This document shows, in pieces, positions 1 through 6,190 of a stretch of 6,472 nucleotides of DNA; the first letter of the stretch is position 1; the number at the start of each line of letters is the position of its first letter. The notes under the pieces are model-generated. The model had not been told where the DNA came from and made no database searches. It saw nothing but the letters and a program-made list of their open reading frames with translations. Source of the stretch: Acidimicrobiia bacterium (GTDB lineage: Bacteria > Actinomycetota > Acidimicrobiia > Spongiisociales > ZC4RG35); contig JAOUGY010000216.1 in assembly GCA_029865445.1 (NCBI GenBank), positions 1 to 6,472 on the forward strand, read 5' to 3'. A program made the position numbers and the translations under genes.

Positions 1-902
1 AGACCTATCGTCCCGACTGGGTGGAACCCGCGCACATCGACGTATTCGGAGCAACCGGCTGGACGACTCCTCCCAACTCGCAGGGCTATCTGACGCTGGC
101 GGCGCTGTCGATCTTCGAGGCCCTCGAGGTACCGCTCGACGATCCGGCGGCTACGCACCTGCTCGTCGAGGCCTACCGAGCCGTGGCGTGGGAACGGAAC
201 GAGCTGGTCGCGGACCCGGTGACCGCGCCGATGCCGTGGCAGGAACTCCTGGCTCCGAGCCGGCTCGCGGCACGGTCGGCGGCGCTCCATCGCGACACGG
301 TTGCCCGGTGGCCCGCAGGCCGGCCGGCTCCTCCCGGCACCGCTTTCATGTGTGCTGTGTCGTCCGAAGGACAGGCCATCTCCCTTATCCAATCGAACTT
401 CATGGGGATCGGCTCCGGTATCGGGGCCGGCACATCGGGATTCCTCCTTCACAACCGCGGCGGCGGATTCGACCTGCGGGCAGGCCATCCGAATGAATTG
501 GTGCCGGGCAGAAGACCCTTGCACACGCTGTCGCCAACCTTGTGGACTCGAGATGGTGAGCTGCTGGCCCTCCTCGGAACCCGCGGCGGTCACCAGCAAC
601 CCCAGTTCCTGGCCCAGATGGCGGCCGGCTTGTTCTGGCGCGGGCTCGAGCCGGGCGACGCCCAAGCCGCGGCCCGCTGGTCGATGGATGAATTCGGCCC
701 GGGCACCCCAAGCAGGGTCCTCGTCGAAGACCACATGGATGAGGCCGCCGTCGCCCATCTCATCGCGGCGGGCCATCAGGTCGAGCGAATGGGATTCGAA
801 GGCGGGTGGGGTCCCGTTTCAGTCATCACAGTCTCCCCTGAAGGTCTCCGAACGGCGGCCGCCGATCCCCGGGTCGACACCAGCAGGGCGGCGGTCCGCT
901 GA
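1..902 (+). CDS. Gamma-glutamyltransferase-like Ntn-hydrolase, C-terminal part (5' end outside window)
   Basis: The reading frame is open from base 3 with no stop, so the GTG at 21 is internal and the gene begins outside the window. About 300 residues remain. They cover the end of the large-subunit region and all of the small-subunit region of the gamma-glutamyltransferase (GGT) fold. Family members cleave themselves before a threonine, which then acts as the nucleophile in breaking gamma-glutamyl or related amide bonds. The likely nucleophile is the Thr coded at 339-341, in the run GTAFMCAV, followed by EGQAISLIQSN, which matches the family's 'DG-N-V-S-L-T-Q-S' strand. Further on are GTSGFLLHNRGGGF, HPNELVPGRRPLHTLSPTL and GTRGGHQQPQ, the usual order of GGT small-subunit motifs. 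The usual acidic 'DDF' is GGF and the usual 'SSM' is HTL, so it resembles the YwrD-like branch more than classical glutathione-cleaving GGT. Its stop overlaps the next start by one base. The family assignment is secure; the substrate is unknown. Whether a signal peptide exists cannot be seen. Confidence 0.88.
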   Translation, partial: TYRPDWVEPAHIDVFGATGWTTPPNSQGYLTLAALSIFEALEVPLDDPAATHLLVEAYRAVAWERNELVADPVTAPMPWQELLAPSRLAARSAALHRDTVARWPAGRPAPPGTAFMCAVSSEGQAISLIQSNFMGIGSGIGAGTSGFLLHNRGGGFDLRAGHPNELVPGRRPLHTLSPTLWTRDGELLALLGTRGGHQQPQFLAQMAAGLFWRGLEPGDAQAAARWSMDEFGPGTPSRVLVEDHMDEAAVAHLIAAGHQVERMGFEGGWGPVSVITVSPEGLRTAAADPRVDTSRAAVR

Positions 903-1531
903 TGCTGGTGGTCGTTCGACACGGTCAGGCAGAGGGGAACACCGCGCACCGGTTCATCGGATGGTCCGAGGTCCCCCTCGATGACGTGGGTCGCCGGCAG
1001 GCGACATTGGTGGCCGAGCGCCTGGCCACCGTGGGCGTGGAACGAATCGTCTCCAGTCCCATCCGGCGGGCGTTGGAGACGGCTCGACCACTGGCCGACA
1101 TGCTGGGGCTCGAGCCTGTCGAGGACCCCGGTGTCAAGGAGATCGGCAATGGCGACTGGACGGGCCTTCTCCCCCAGGAGATCGAGGCACGGTGGCCCGA
1201 CATCTGGCATCGGTACGTCACGGGTACCGACGTCGACCGGCCCGGAGGAGAACGGTGGGCGGACGTCAGATGTCGCGTCCGCGCTTCACTCGAAGCGCTG
1301 GCCGCGGACGCAATTCCGACTGCCGTGTTCACCCACGGCGGCCCCATCATCCTCGCCGCGGAGTGGGCGCTCGGCCTCGAGCTACCCGGCAACATCTTCC
1401 GAGGTCCGCTCGCCGCCCCGGCCAACACCTCCATCACGACCATCGAAGGCGGGAAACTGATCTCGTACGCAGATGCCGGACACCTCGACTCTCTCACCAG
1501 GCTGGAGATCCCGTACCGATCGGTTCCGTGA
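902..1531 (+). CDS. Histidine phosphatase family protein (phosphoglycerate mutase-like)
   Basis: This is a complete 209-residue protein of the histidine phosphatase superfamily, which moves or removes phosphate through a phosphohistidine. The N-terminus MLVVVRHGQAEGN carries the RHG signature, with His7 as phosphate acceptor and Arg6 beside it. The other expected residues are Arg55/Arg56 in SSPIRRALETA, Glu80 in KEIGNGDWTGL as the likely proton donor, and His145 in FTHGGPI. Length and motif spacing are typical of the small single-domain cytosolic members (CobC, phosphoglycerate mutase and broad-specificity phosphatases). Nothing here singles out a substrate, so mutase versus phosphatase is left open. 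The start overlaps the previous stop (TGATG). A purine-rich stretch lies about ten bases ahead, and the RHG motif sits at the normal distance from this ATG, so the start is well supported. Translation is probably coupled to the upstream gene. No secretion signal is visible. Confidence 0.9.
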   Translation: MLVVVRHGQAEGNTAHRFIGWSEVPLDDVGRRQATLVAERLATVGVERIVSSPIRRALETARPLADMLGLEPVEDPGVKEIGNGDWTGLLPQEIEARWPDIWHRYVTGTDVDRPGGERWADVRCRVRASLEALAADAIPTAVFTHGGPIILAAEWALGLELPGNIFRGPLAAPANTSITTIEGGKLISYADAGHLDSLTRLEIPYRSVP

Positions 1532-1554
1532 ATGGAGCCCTCGCCACCGAGGCG

Positions 1555-1560
1555 TACCCT
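1555..1560 (+). promoter_or_regulatory. Candidate -10 hexamer (TACCCT) for a leaderless prolyl oligopeptidase transcript
   Basis: TACCCT fits the actinobacterial TAnnnT -10 pattern and ends 7 bases before the ATG at 1568, so transcription would begin at or next to the start codon. I see no convincing -35 element. The same arrangement occurs ahead of two other genes here. It may act as an internal promoter inside the three-gene run. This is inference from position and pattern only. Confidence 0.35.
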
Positions 1561-1567
1561 GTCGGCG

Positions 1568-3613
1568 ATGGACGGCCACGCCGCGTTCAGCTATCCGGCC
1601 GCGCGTCGGGACGACGTCGTCGACGATTACCACGGCACGATGGTGGCCGACCCCTATCGCTGGCTCGAGGATCCCGCGCACGCCGACACCCGAGCGTTCG
1701 TGGCCGCGCAGAACGAGCTCACGCTCCCCTATCTGGCAGGACTTCCAGGGCGGGCAGCCCTTGTCGAACGGATGCGGAAAACCTGGGATGTCCCACGGAT
1801 GTCGGCGCCCATCGCCCGGAACGGCGTCAAAGTGTGGCTCCACAACGACGGTCTGGCCGACCAGCCATCGATCATGGTCGAAGACGCCGACGGCAACCGC
1901 AGGGTCCTCATGGACCCGAACACGATGTCCGATGATGGCGCCGTAGCGATCACCCAGACCTCGCTGTCGACAGACGGTTCGGTGCTGGCATTCAACGTCG
2001 CCGAGGCGGGAAGCGACTGGCAGGTCATCCGATGCGTGAGAACCGCCGACGGGTCGGACCTCCCCGACGAGATTCGGCACGTGAAGTTCAGCGAGGTGAC
2101 GTGGCACCGAGACGGCTTCTTCTACAGTCGATTCCCGGCCGTCGACCCGAACTCGACCGAGACGGTCCGCAACCAGACCGTGTGGTACCACGCGCTCGGG
2201 ACCGAGCAATCGGCGGATTGCCTCGTGTTCGAGAACGCCGGTGACCCCGACCCGGGGTATACGGCGCGTGTGACACCAGACGAGAGGTTCCTCGTGCTGG
2301 TCGAATGGATCGGAACATCACGCGCCAATGGCGTTCTGTACCGGTCGCTCGACGACGATCGGGCAGACTGGGTGAGGTTGGTGGAACCCGGCAAGGGGCA
2401 GCACGTCGTCCTCGCCCACATCGACGGCGAGTTCATCGTGCACACCGATGTCGACGCGCCAAACGGTCGGATCGCCCGGATTTCACTGGACGATCCGGGC
2501 ACCTACATCGATGTCATCCCCGAGAGCGAGCACCCGATCGCAGGCGCCGGCGCCGCAGCAGGCGGCTTGTGGATCATGTCTCTCGAACAGGCTTCGCACC
2601 GCATTCGCCTCACGAGCCTGACGGGCGAAGATCGTGGCTTCATAGAACTGCCGGAGCCGGGCACGGTGTCGGAGGTGAACGGCCGATTTGGGGACCGCGA
2701 AATCTACGTCGGCTTCGAGTCGTTTCTCCGTCCGCCGTCCGCTCTTCGTTGGACGGCCGAGGGTTCCGGTTGGTTCGCCGGCACGGACCCCCAGGCGGGA
2801 TTCGGCCGGATCCTCGTCGAACGCGACCACGCCGTCTCGACCGATGGCACCGAGGTGGGGATGTTCATGCTTCATCACGAAACGAGCGCCTTCCCGGCTC
2901 CGGTCGAGTTGTACGGCTACGGAGGATTCGCCATCGACCTCACCCCCATGTTCAACCCGGCTCGTCTGGCGTTTCTCGAATCGGGTGGCGTGGTCGTCTC
3001 CACCAACCTCCGTGGCGGTGCCGAACACGGGGAGAAGTGGCACGCACAGGGAATGCTCGGCAACAAACAACAGGTCTTCGACGACTTCGTGGCCTGCGCA
3101 AACCGCCTCATCGAGCGCGGGGTTGCCACCAGGGACAGCCTTGCGATCCGAGGCGGGTCCAATGGCGGCCTCCTCACCGCGGCCGTGATGCTGCAGCGCC
3201 CCGAGTTGTTCGGCGCCGTTGTCTCTCAGGTCCCGGTGACCGACATGGTCCGGTACCAGCTGTTCACCGCCGGCCGATACTGGACGGTGGAATACGGAGA
3301 CGCCGCCCAGGACCGGGCGGCATTCGAGTGGCTGATGCAGTACTCGCCATACCACCGGGCGCTCGACGCCGATGTGTTCGGCCTGCCGCCGCTCCTGATC
3401 ACCACCGCCGAAACCGACGACCGCGTGGTGCCCATGCATGCGCTCAAACTGGCGGCTGCGCTCCAACACGCAGCCGGCGGGTTGTCGGAGCGACCACTGC
3501 TGGTCCGGATCGAGACCAGGGCAGGGCACGGGCTCGGCAAGCCGACCTCGAAGCTGATCGAGGAGTCCGCGGACATCTTCGCTTTCATCCTGCATCACTG
3601 CCGGCCTGGCTGA
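1568..3613 (+). CDS. Prolyl oligopeptidase (serine peptidase family S9A)
   Basis: This enzyme cuts short peptides after proline and is normally cytosolic; no signal peptide is visible. From the ATG at 1568 it is 681 residues, close to the roughly 700 of the family. The N-terminus (YPAARRDD, DYHG, DPYRWLEDP) matches the family opening. A beta-propeller spans roughly residues 60-415, followed by the alpha/beta-hydrolase domain. The catalytic triad is Ser531 in GGSNGG (529-534), Asp617 in ETDDRVVP and His654 in RAGHGLGKPT. Tyr451 in YGYGGF (oxyanion), Trp572 in RYWTVEYG and Arg619 match the substrate-pocket residues known from pig prolyl oligopeptidase (Tyr473, Trp595, Arg643), so activity is expected. 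An ATG at 1532, directly after the previous stop, would add 12 residues. I prefer 1568 because it fits the family N-terminus and has a TACCCT hexamer 7 bases upstream, suggesting a leaderless transcript. The gene sits third in the plus-strand run after a GGT-like hydrolase, consistent with peptide use. Confidence 0.93.
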   Translation: MDGHAAFSYPAARRDDVVDDYHGTMVADPYRWLEDPAHADTRAFVAAQNELTLPYLAGLPGRAALVERMRKTWDVPRMSAPIARNGVKVWLHNDGLADQPSIMVEDADGNRRVLMDPNTMSDDGAVAITQTSLSTDGSVLAFNVAEAGSDWQVIRCVRTADGSDLPDEIRHVKFSEVTWHRDGFFYSRFPAVDPNSTETVRNQTVWYHALGTEQSADCLVFENAGDPDPGYTARVTPDERFLVLVEWIGTSRANGVLYRSLDDDRADWVRLVEPGKGQHVVLAHIDGEFIVHTDVDAPNGRIARISLDDPGTYIDVIPESEHPIAGAGAAAGGLWIMSLEQASHRIRLTSLTGEDRGFIELPEPGTVSEVNGRFGDREIYVGFESFLRPPSALRWTAEGSGWFAGTDPQAGFGRILVERDHAVSTDGTEVGMFMLHHETSAFPAPVELYGYGGFAIDLTPMFNPARLAFLESGGVVVSTNLRGGAEHGEKWHAQGMLGNKQQVFDDFVACANRLIERGVATRDSLAIRGGSNGGLLTAAVMLQRPELFGAVVSQVPVTDMVRYQLFTAGRYWTVEYGDAAQDRAAFEWLMQYSPYHRALDADVFGLPPLLITTAETDDRVVPMHALKLAAALQHAAGGLSERPLLVRIETRAGHGLGKPTSKLIEESADIFAFILHHCRPG

Positions 3614-3635
3614 GGCTCCACACAGCAGGGATGAC

Positions 3636-3658
3636 TGAGCCCGGTGGCCGCGGTCTCA
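3636..3658. terminator. Hairpin between convergent genes, possible bidirectional terminator
   Basis: Arms TGAGCCCG (3636-3643) and CGGTCTCA (3651-3658) pair over seven of eight positions, with one C/T mismatch and a 7-base loop. The hairpin lies 22 bases after the stop of the peptidase gene, and its right arm includes the stop of the oppositely oriented oxidoreductase gene. Neither side has a run of T, so a classical intrinsic terminator is not shown. GC-rich hairpins without U-tracts are common between actinobacterial genes, so this is only a candidate. Confidence 0.35.
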
Positions 3659-4675
3659 TCCAGAGCGGGTGGACTCCACCATCGCCGCCAGCGTGCCGTC
3701 GTCGAGAGCCAATTCGGCATCGAGGGTGTAGAACCCGACCCTTTGTACGCGGTCGCCGTAGCGGTCCCTGATGGCAGGCCCGATCGACTCCGGTGGTCCG
3801 CTGACGGCGACCGCATCGACCACCTCGTCGGGCACCACATCGGCCATCCGATCCCACTCCCCCCGCCGGCTCATCATCGAGAGGGTCGAACCGAAGTCCC
3901 AACCGTGAGTCTCGAGCACGCCTCGATAGCTCGGAGTCGACGCATAGAACGCCAGCTGCTCCTTGATCCGGTGCCGAGCCGTCGCCACCTCGTTCTCGTC
4001 GCGGCCGGTGGCGACGAACACCGTGGTGATCCGGGTGACGTCGTCGATGCTCCGCCCCGCGGCCGCCGCCCCCTCGGCCATGTTCGGAAGGACCACCCGA
4101 TCGAGGTATTCGATGGTGTGGAACGGGTGGACATGGAATCCGTCGCATGCCTCGCCCGCGAGCCTGCTCAGATACGGACCGACGCCGGCGATGGCGACGG
4201 GGATGTCAGGGTGAGGGATGGCCCCCGGGGCAAAGAACGGAGTGAGCAACGAGAAGTTGTAGTGCCCACTCTCGAAAGAGAGGCGCTCTCCCGTCTGGAA
4301 CGCGGCCCAGATCGCTCGAAGCGCGCCCACGTAGTCGCGGAGGCGCGGTCCGGGCGAGGTCCAGTCGGTGGAAAAGCGGCGAGTGATGTGAGCCTTCACC
4401 TGCGTACCCAGACCGAGAATGAATCGGCCACCAGACATCTCCGCCAGATCCCAGGACACTTGGGCCGTCACCATCGGCGAGCGAGGAAATGCCACGGCGA
4501 TGGCCGTGCCCAGGTCCAGGTCGGGGGCGGTCCGGGCGGCGAACGCCAAAGGCACGAATGGGTCGTGGGCGGTTTCGGCCGAGAAGAACCCGTCGAATCC
4601 GAGCTCTCTCGCCCGCGCGGCCGCATCTGCGGCACCCGCCGGTGGACCCGGCGGGAAGTAGTAGTCGACGAGCAT
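3656..4675 (-). CDS. LLM-class F420-dependent oxidoreductase, probably MSMEG_2256-like family
   Basis: This is a luciferase-like monooxygenase-fold TIM barrel of about 339 residues, the class that in actinobacteria usually uses the deazaflavin F420 for hydride transfer. Numbered from the ATG at 4675, the visible segments are an opening beta strand LVDYYFPP, GFDGFFSAETAHDPFVPLAFAA (from residue 26), LGTAIAVAFPRSPM (55-68), SGGRFILGLGTQVKAHITRRF (from 82), IAGVGP (162-167) and GEACDGFHVHPFHT (from 174). The ETxHDPF and LGLGTQVxxHI strings strongly recall the family named after M. smegmatis MSMEG_2256; this is recalled, not searched. The substrate is unknown, and F420 rather than FMN is inferred from the family. 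An in-frame ATG at 4696 would add seven residues. I prefer 4675 because the first barrel strand starts there and a TACCCT hexamer sits six bases upstream. The gene stands alone, converging on the peptidase gene and diverging from the HhH gene. Confidence 0.88.
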   Translation of the reverse strand: MLVDYYFPPGPPAGAADAAARARELGFDGFFSAETAHDPFVPLAFAARTAPDLDLGTAIAVAFPRSPMVTAQVSWDLAEMSGGRFILGLGTQVKAHITRRFSTDWTSPGPRLRDYVGALRAIWAAFQTGERLSFESGHYNFSLLTPFFAPGAIPHPDIPVAIAGVGPYLSRLAGEACDGFHVHPFHTIEYLDRVVLPNMAEGAAAAGRSIDDVTRITTVFVATGRDENEVATARHRIKEQLAFYASTPSYRGVLETHGWDFGSTLSMMSRRGEWDRMADVVPDEVVDAVAVSGPPESIGPAIRDRYGDRVQRVGFYTLDAELALDDGTLAAMVESTRSG

Positions 4676-4681
4676 CTGCCG

Positions 4682-4687
4682 AGGGTA
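4682..4687 (-). promoter_or_regulatory. Candidate -10 hexamer (TACCCT on minus strand) for the F420 oxidoreductase
   Basis: Read on the minus strand, TACCCT is followed by CGGCAG and then ATG (4675). This is the spacing expected if the transcript starts on the A of the start codon. It lies inside the seven-codon extension that the alternative ATG at 4696 would give, so the two start choices exclude each other as promoter and coding sequence. No good Shine-Dalgarno site precedes either ATG. No clear -35 element is visible. Confidence 0.35.
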
Positions 4688-4722
4688 CAGCGGCATCGGC
4701 GCGCCGAACGATCACCGCCGGG

Positions 4723-4728
4723 TACCAT
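4723..4728 (+). promoter_or_regulatory. Candidate -10 hexamer (TACCAT) for the HhH gene and rlmN
   Basis: TACCAT (TAnnnT) ends 7 bases before the ATG at 4736, placing the expected transcription start at about 4735, so the mRNA would have essentially no leader. There is no Shine-Dalgarno sequence in front of that ATG. It lies in the 60-base gap between divergent genes. It would serve both the HhH gene and the directly following rlmN. The -35 region is not recognisable. Confidence 0.38.
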
Positions 4729-4735
4729 TCCCACC

Positions 4736-5074
4736 ATGAAGAAGCTGGCACGGTTCCTCGGAGTTCTCGGTGGCGTAGCCGCCGTGGTTTGGGCCATGCG
4801 GGAGCGATTCGTGTCGATCGCCGCTCCTCGCGAGCCCGAGCCCCCCACGTTCAGGGTGGTCACCCCGCCATCGCAACCGCCCCGACCGCAGGACCCCGAC
4901 GACCTGACTGCGGTCAACGGGATAGGGCCGGTGTTCGCCCGCCGCCTCATGGAGGGCGGGATCTCGACCTTCTCCGACCTCGCCACCGCCGAGACCGCGC
5001 GTGTGATCGAACTGACCGGGGTGACGGACCAGAAGGCAGCCGACTGGATCCAGCAGGCTTCGACTCTCCGCTGA
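4736..5074 (+). CDS. Small membrane-anchored helix-hairpin-helix domain protein
   Basis: This 112-residue protein has three parts. Residues 1-22 are a short positively charged start (MKK) and a hydrophobic stretch ending at AVVWAM, probably a single membrane anchor or uncleaved signal. Residues 30-54 are a proline-rich linker (PREPEPP, PPSQPPRPQ). Residues 55-112 are one helix-hairpin-helix domain: DDLTAVNGIGPVFARRLMEGG, then ISTFSDLATAETARVIELTG and TDQKAADWIQQA. The NGIGP hairpin at 61-65 is the typical HhH turn that in other proteins contacts DNA or RNA backbones. Similar 'DDLxxIxGIGP' modules occur at the ends of many unrelated bacterial proteins, so nucleic-acid binding is possible but unproven. 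No function is known to me. The start is set by a candidate leaderless promoter at 4723-4728 and by the sensible N-terminal anchor. The frame stays open far upstream, but that part is only the opposite strand of the oxidoreductase gene. rlmN follows in the same frame after one intervening codon. Confidence 0.85.
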   Translation: MKKLARFLGVLGGVAAVVWAMRERFVSIAAPREPEPPTFRVVTPPSQPPRPQDPDDLTAVNGIGPVFARRLMEGGISTFSDLATAETARVIELTGVTDQKAADWIQQASTLR

Positions 5075-5077
5075 CGG

Positions 5078-6097
5078 GTGTTGTACCTCGCCGACCCGGA
5101 CCATCTCGAGCCGTTCGTTCCCGGCGAACCGGCGTTTCGAGCAGCCCAGCTTCATGAATGGCTGTACGAGCACCCGGTGTTGACCACAGAGGCCATGACC
5201 AACCTCCCGGCGCCGTTGCGCTCCGGGTTGTCCGATCGGCTGTGGCCGTTCGCCGTCGACGTCGAGCAGCGATCGGATTCAGACACCACCCGCAAGTGGC
5301 TGTTTCGCTCCCCGGACGGGGTTGCGTTCGAAGCCGTGCTCATGGGGTATCCGAATCGAGTGACCTTGTGCCTGTCGAGCCAGGCAGGCTGCGCTCTCGG
5401 CTGCACGTTTTGTGCCACTGGCCAGTTCGGGTTCGATCGTCACCTCGAAGCGGGCGAAATCGTGGCACAGCTCGCATTCGCCAGGGCGCACCTGGCTGCC
5501 GAGCCCATGCCCGGATGCCCGGATCGTGTCTCCAACGTCGTGTTCATGGGTATGGGCGAACCACTGGCGAACTACGACCGCGTGCGGGAATCGCTGCGCA
5601 GAATGATCGAAGTGATGGGGATCTCGGCACGAGCGATCACCGTGTCCACGGTCGGGGTGACGCCCGGGATCCGACGCCTGGCCGACGAACCATGGCGGGT
5701 GAACCTGGCCGTGAGCCTTCATGCCGCCGACGACGATCTTCGCGGGCGGCTCCTCCCCATCAATCGCCGGTATCCGCTCGCCGACGTCGAGTCGGCGGCG
5801 GCCGAATTCTTCGAGAAGACCGGACGGCGAGTCTCTCTCGAGTGGACCATGATCGACGGTGTCAACGACAACGAGGATCAGGCCGTCAAGCTGGCTCCGA
5901 TTGCACGCCGCCTCCACGCTCACGTGAACTTGATTGCCATGAACCCGACGCCGTTGACGGAAAGCATGCCTTCGTCGCAGGAGAGGATCGATTCGTTCGT
6001 GGCGACCCTGCGCACGGAGGGCGTGAACGTCACCGTCCGGGACACCCGGGGACGTGACATCGACGCCGCCTGCGGTCAGCTCCGCGCTCGAAGCTGA
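5078..6097 (+). CDS. rlmN: 23S rRNA A2503 / tRNA A37 C2-methyltransferase RlmN
   Basis: This radical S-adenosylmethionine enzyme puts a methyl group on C2 of adenine 2503 in 23S rRNA and, in E. coli, also on A37 of some tRNAs. All key residues are visible in the 339-residue product. The [4Fe-4S] motif CxxxCxxC is Cys105, Cys109 and Cys112 in QAGCALGCTFCATG. The methyl-carrying cysteine is Cys332 in DAACGQLR near the C-terminus. Cys98 and Glu85 correspond by spacing to E. coli Cys118 and Glu105. GMGEPLANY (158-166), STVG (190-193) and NLIAMNP (284-290) are further family motifs. The short N-terminal helical part (EPAFRAAQLHEWLY) is the RlmN/Cfr accessory domain. Cfr, which methylates C8, is less likely given the overall match to housekeeping RlmN. 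The GTG at 5078 is nearly forced: an in-frame stop lies two codons upstream, and later starts would cut into the accessory domain. No Shine-Dalgarno site is evident, so translation is probably coupled to the HhH gene. Confidence 0.95.
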   Translation: MLYLADPDHLEPFVPGEPAFRAAQLHEWLYEHPVLTTEAMTNLPAPLRSGLSDRLWPFAVDVEQRSDSDTTRKWLFRSPDGVAFEAVLMGYPNRVTLCLSSQAGCALGCTFCATGQFGFDRHLEAGEIVAQLAFARAHLAAEPMPGCPDRVSNVVFMGMGEPLANYDRVRESLRRMIEVMGISARAITVSTVGVTPGIRRLADEPWRVNLAVSLHAADDDLRGRLLPINRRYPLADVESAAAEFFEKTGRRVSLEWTMIDGVNDNEDQAVKLAPIARRLHAHVNLIAMNPTPLTESMPSSQERIDSFVATLRTEGVNVTVRDTRGRDIDAACGQLRARS

Positions 6098-6098
6098 C

Positions 6099-6127
6099 TT
6101 CTCAACCTCGCGAAATCCAGGTATGGT
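6099..6127 (+). promoter_or_regulatory. Candidate promoter of the LysM gene
   Basis: TTCTCA (6099-6104) and TATGGT (6122-6127) each match four of six bases of the -35 and -10 consensus and are separated by 17 bases. The promoter would lie directly behind the rlmN stop and start transcription near 6134, giving a leader of about 60 bases. This is a pattern match only, but the spacing is ideal and it is the only such pair in this gap. Confidence 0.42.
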
Positions 6128-6129
6128 GG

Positions 6130-6139
6130 CTCCGCGGAG
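6130..6139. promoter_or_regulatory. Ten-base perfect palindrome at the predicted transcription start, possible operator
   Basis: CTCCGCGGAG equals its own reverse complement and covers the predicted transcription start (about 6134) of the LysM gene. That is a usual place for a repressor site. The symmetry does not extend outward (G at 6129 against A at 6140), and a ten-base palindrome can arise by chance in GC-rich DNA, so the function is speculative. Confidence 0.25.
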
Positions 6140-6153
6140 ATCAGGGGCACCCC

Positions 6154-6175
6154 GGCTCGCGATTCGTCGCCAGCT
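6154..6175 (+). promoter_or_regulatory. Leader hairpin with TTCG loop ahead of the LysM gene
   Basis: The arms are GGCT-C-GCGA (6154-6162) and TCGC-C-AGCT (6167-6175). They pair as four base pairs next to a TTCG loop, then a C/C mismatch, then three more pairs and a G/U. The hairpin ends eight bases before the Shine-Dalgarno GGAGG. No T-run follows it, so it is not an obvious terminator of rlmN. It may protect the mRNA or tune translation, or have no role. The loop is closed by A-U, not the especially stable C-G. Confidence 0.35.
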
Positions 6176-6183
6176 CGAAATAC

Positions 6184-6190
6184 GGAGGTG
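6184..6190 (+). promoter_or_regulatory. Shine-Dalgarno site of the LysM gene
   Basis: GGAGGTG is an excellent match to the anti-Shine-Dalgarno end of 16S rRNA. Its GGAGG core ends 8 bases before the ATG at 6197. It is the clearest ribosome binding site in the window, contrasts with the apparently leaderless or coupled genes upstream, and fixes the start of the LysM protein. Confidence 0.8.

Noticed and set aside
21..23. GTG at 21 as the start of the GGT-like gene
   Set aside because: The frame is open to the window edge with sensible residues before it (TYRPDW), and the protein would lack most of the large-subunit region.
2483..3598. Minus-strand open frame of 371 codons opposite the prolyl oligopeptidase
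   Set aside because: It is a shadow frame caused by low stop-codon frequency in GC-rich DNA, with no motif and no ribosome site.
3614..3641. Alternative GGCTC / GAGCC stem after the peptidase stop
   Set aside because: Only five base pairs with an 18-base loop; the overlapping stem at 3636-3658 is better.
2305..3771. Plus-strand open frame of 488 codons overlapping the prolyl oligopeptidase
   Set aside because: The product is dominated by Arg, Pro and Gly and has no recognisable motif. The oligopeptidase frame carries the complete catalytic triad across the same bases.
3644..4735. Upstream in-frame extension of the HhH gene
   Set aside because: The frame stays open, but this part lies antisense to the F420 oxidoreductase and is low-complexity. 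The ATG at 4736 begins a sensible membrane anchor with a promoter-like hexamer in front.
6144..6153. GGGGCACCCC inverted repeat as a terminator stem
   Set aside because: The loop would be only two bases, which cannot form a normal hairpin, and no T-run follows.
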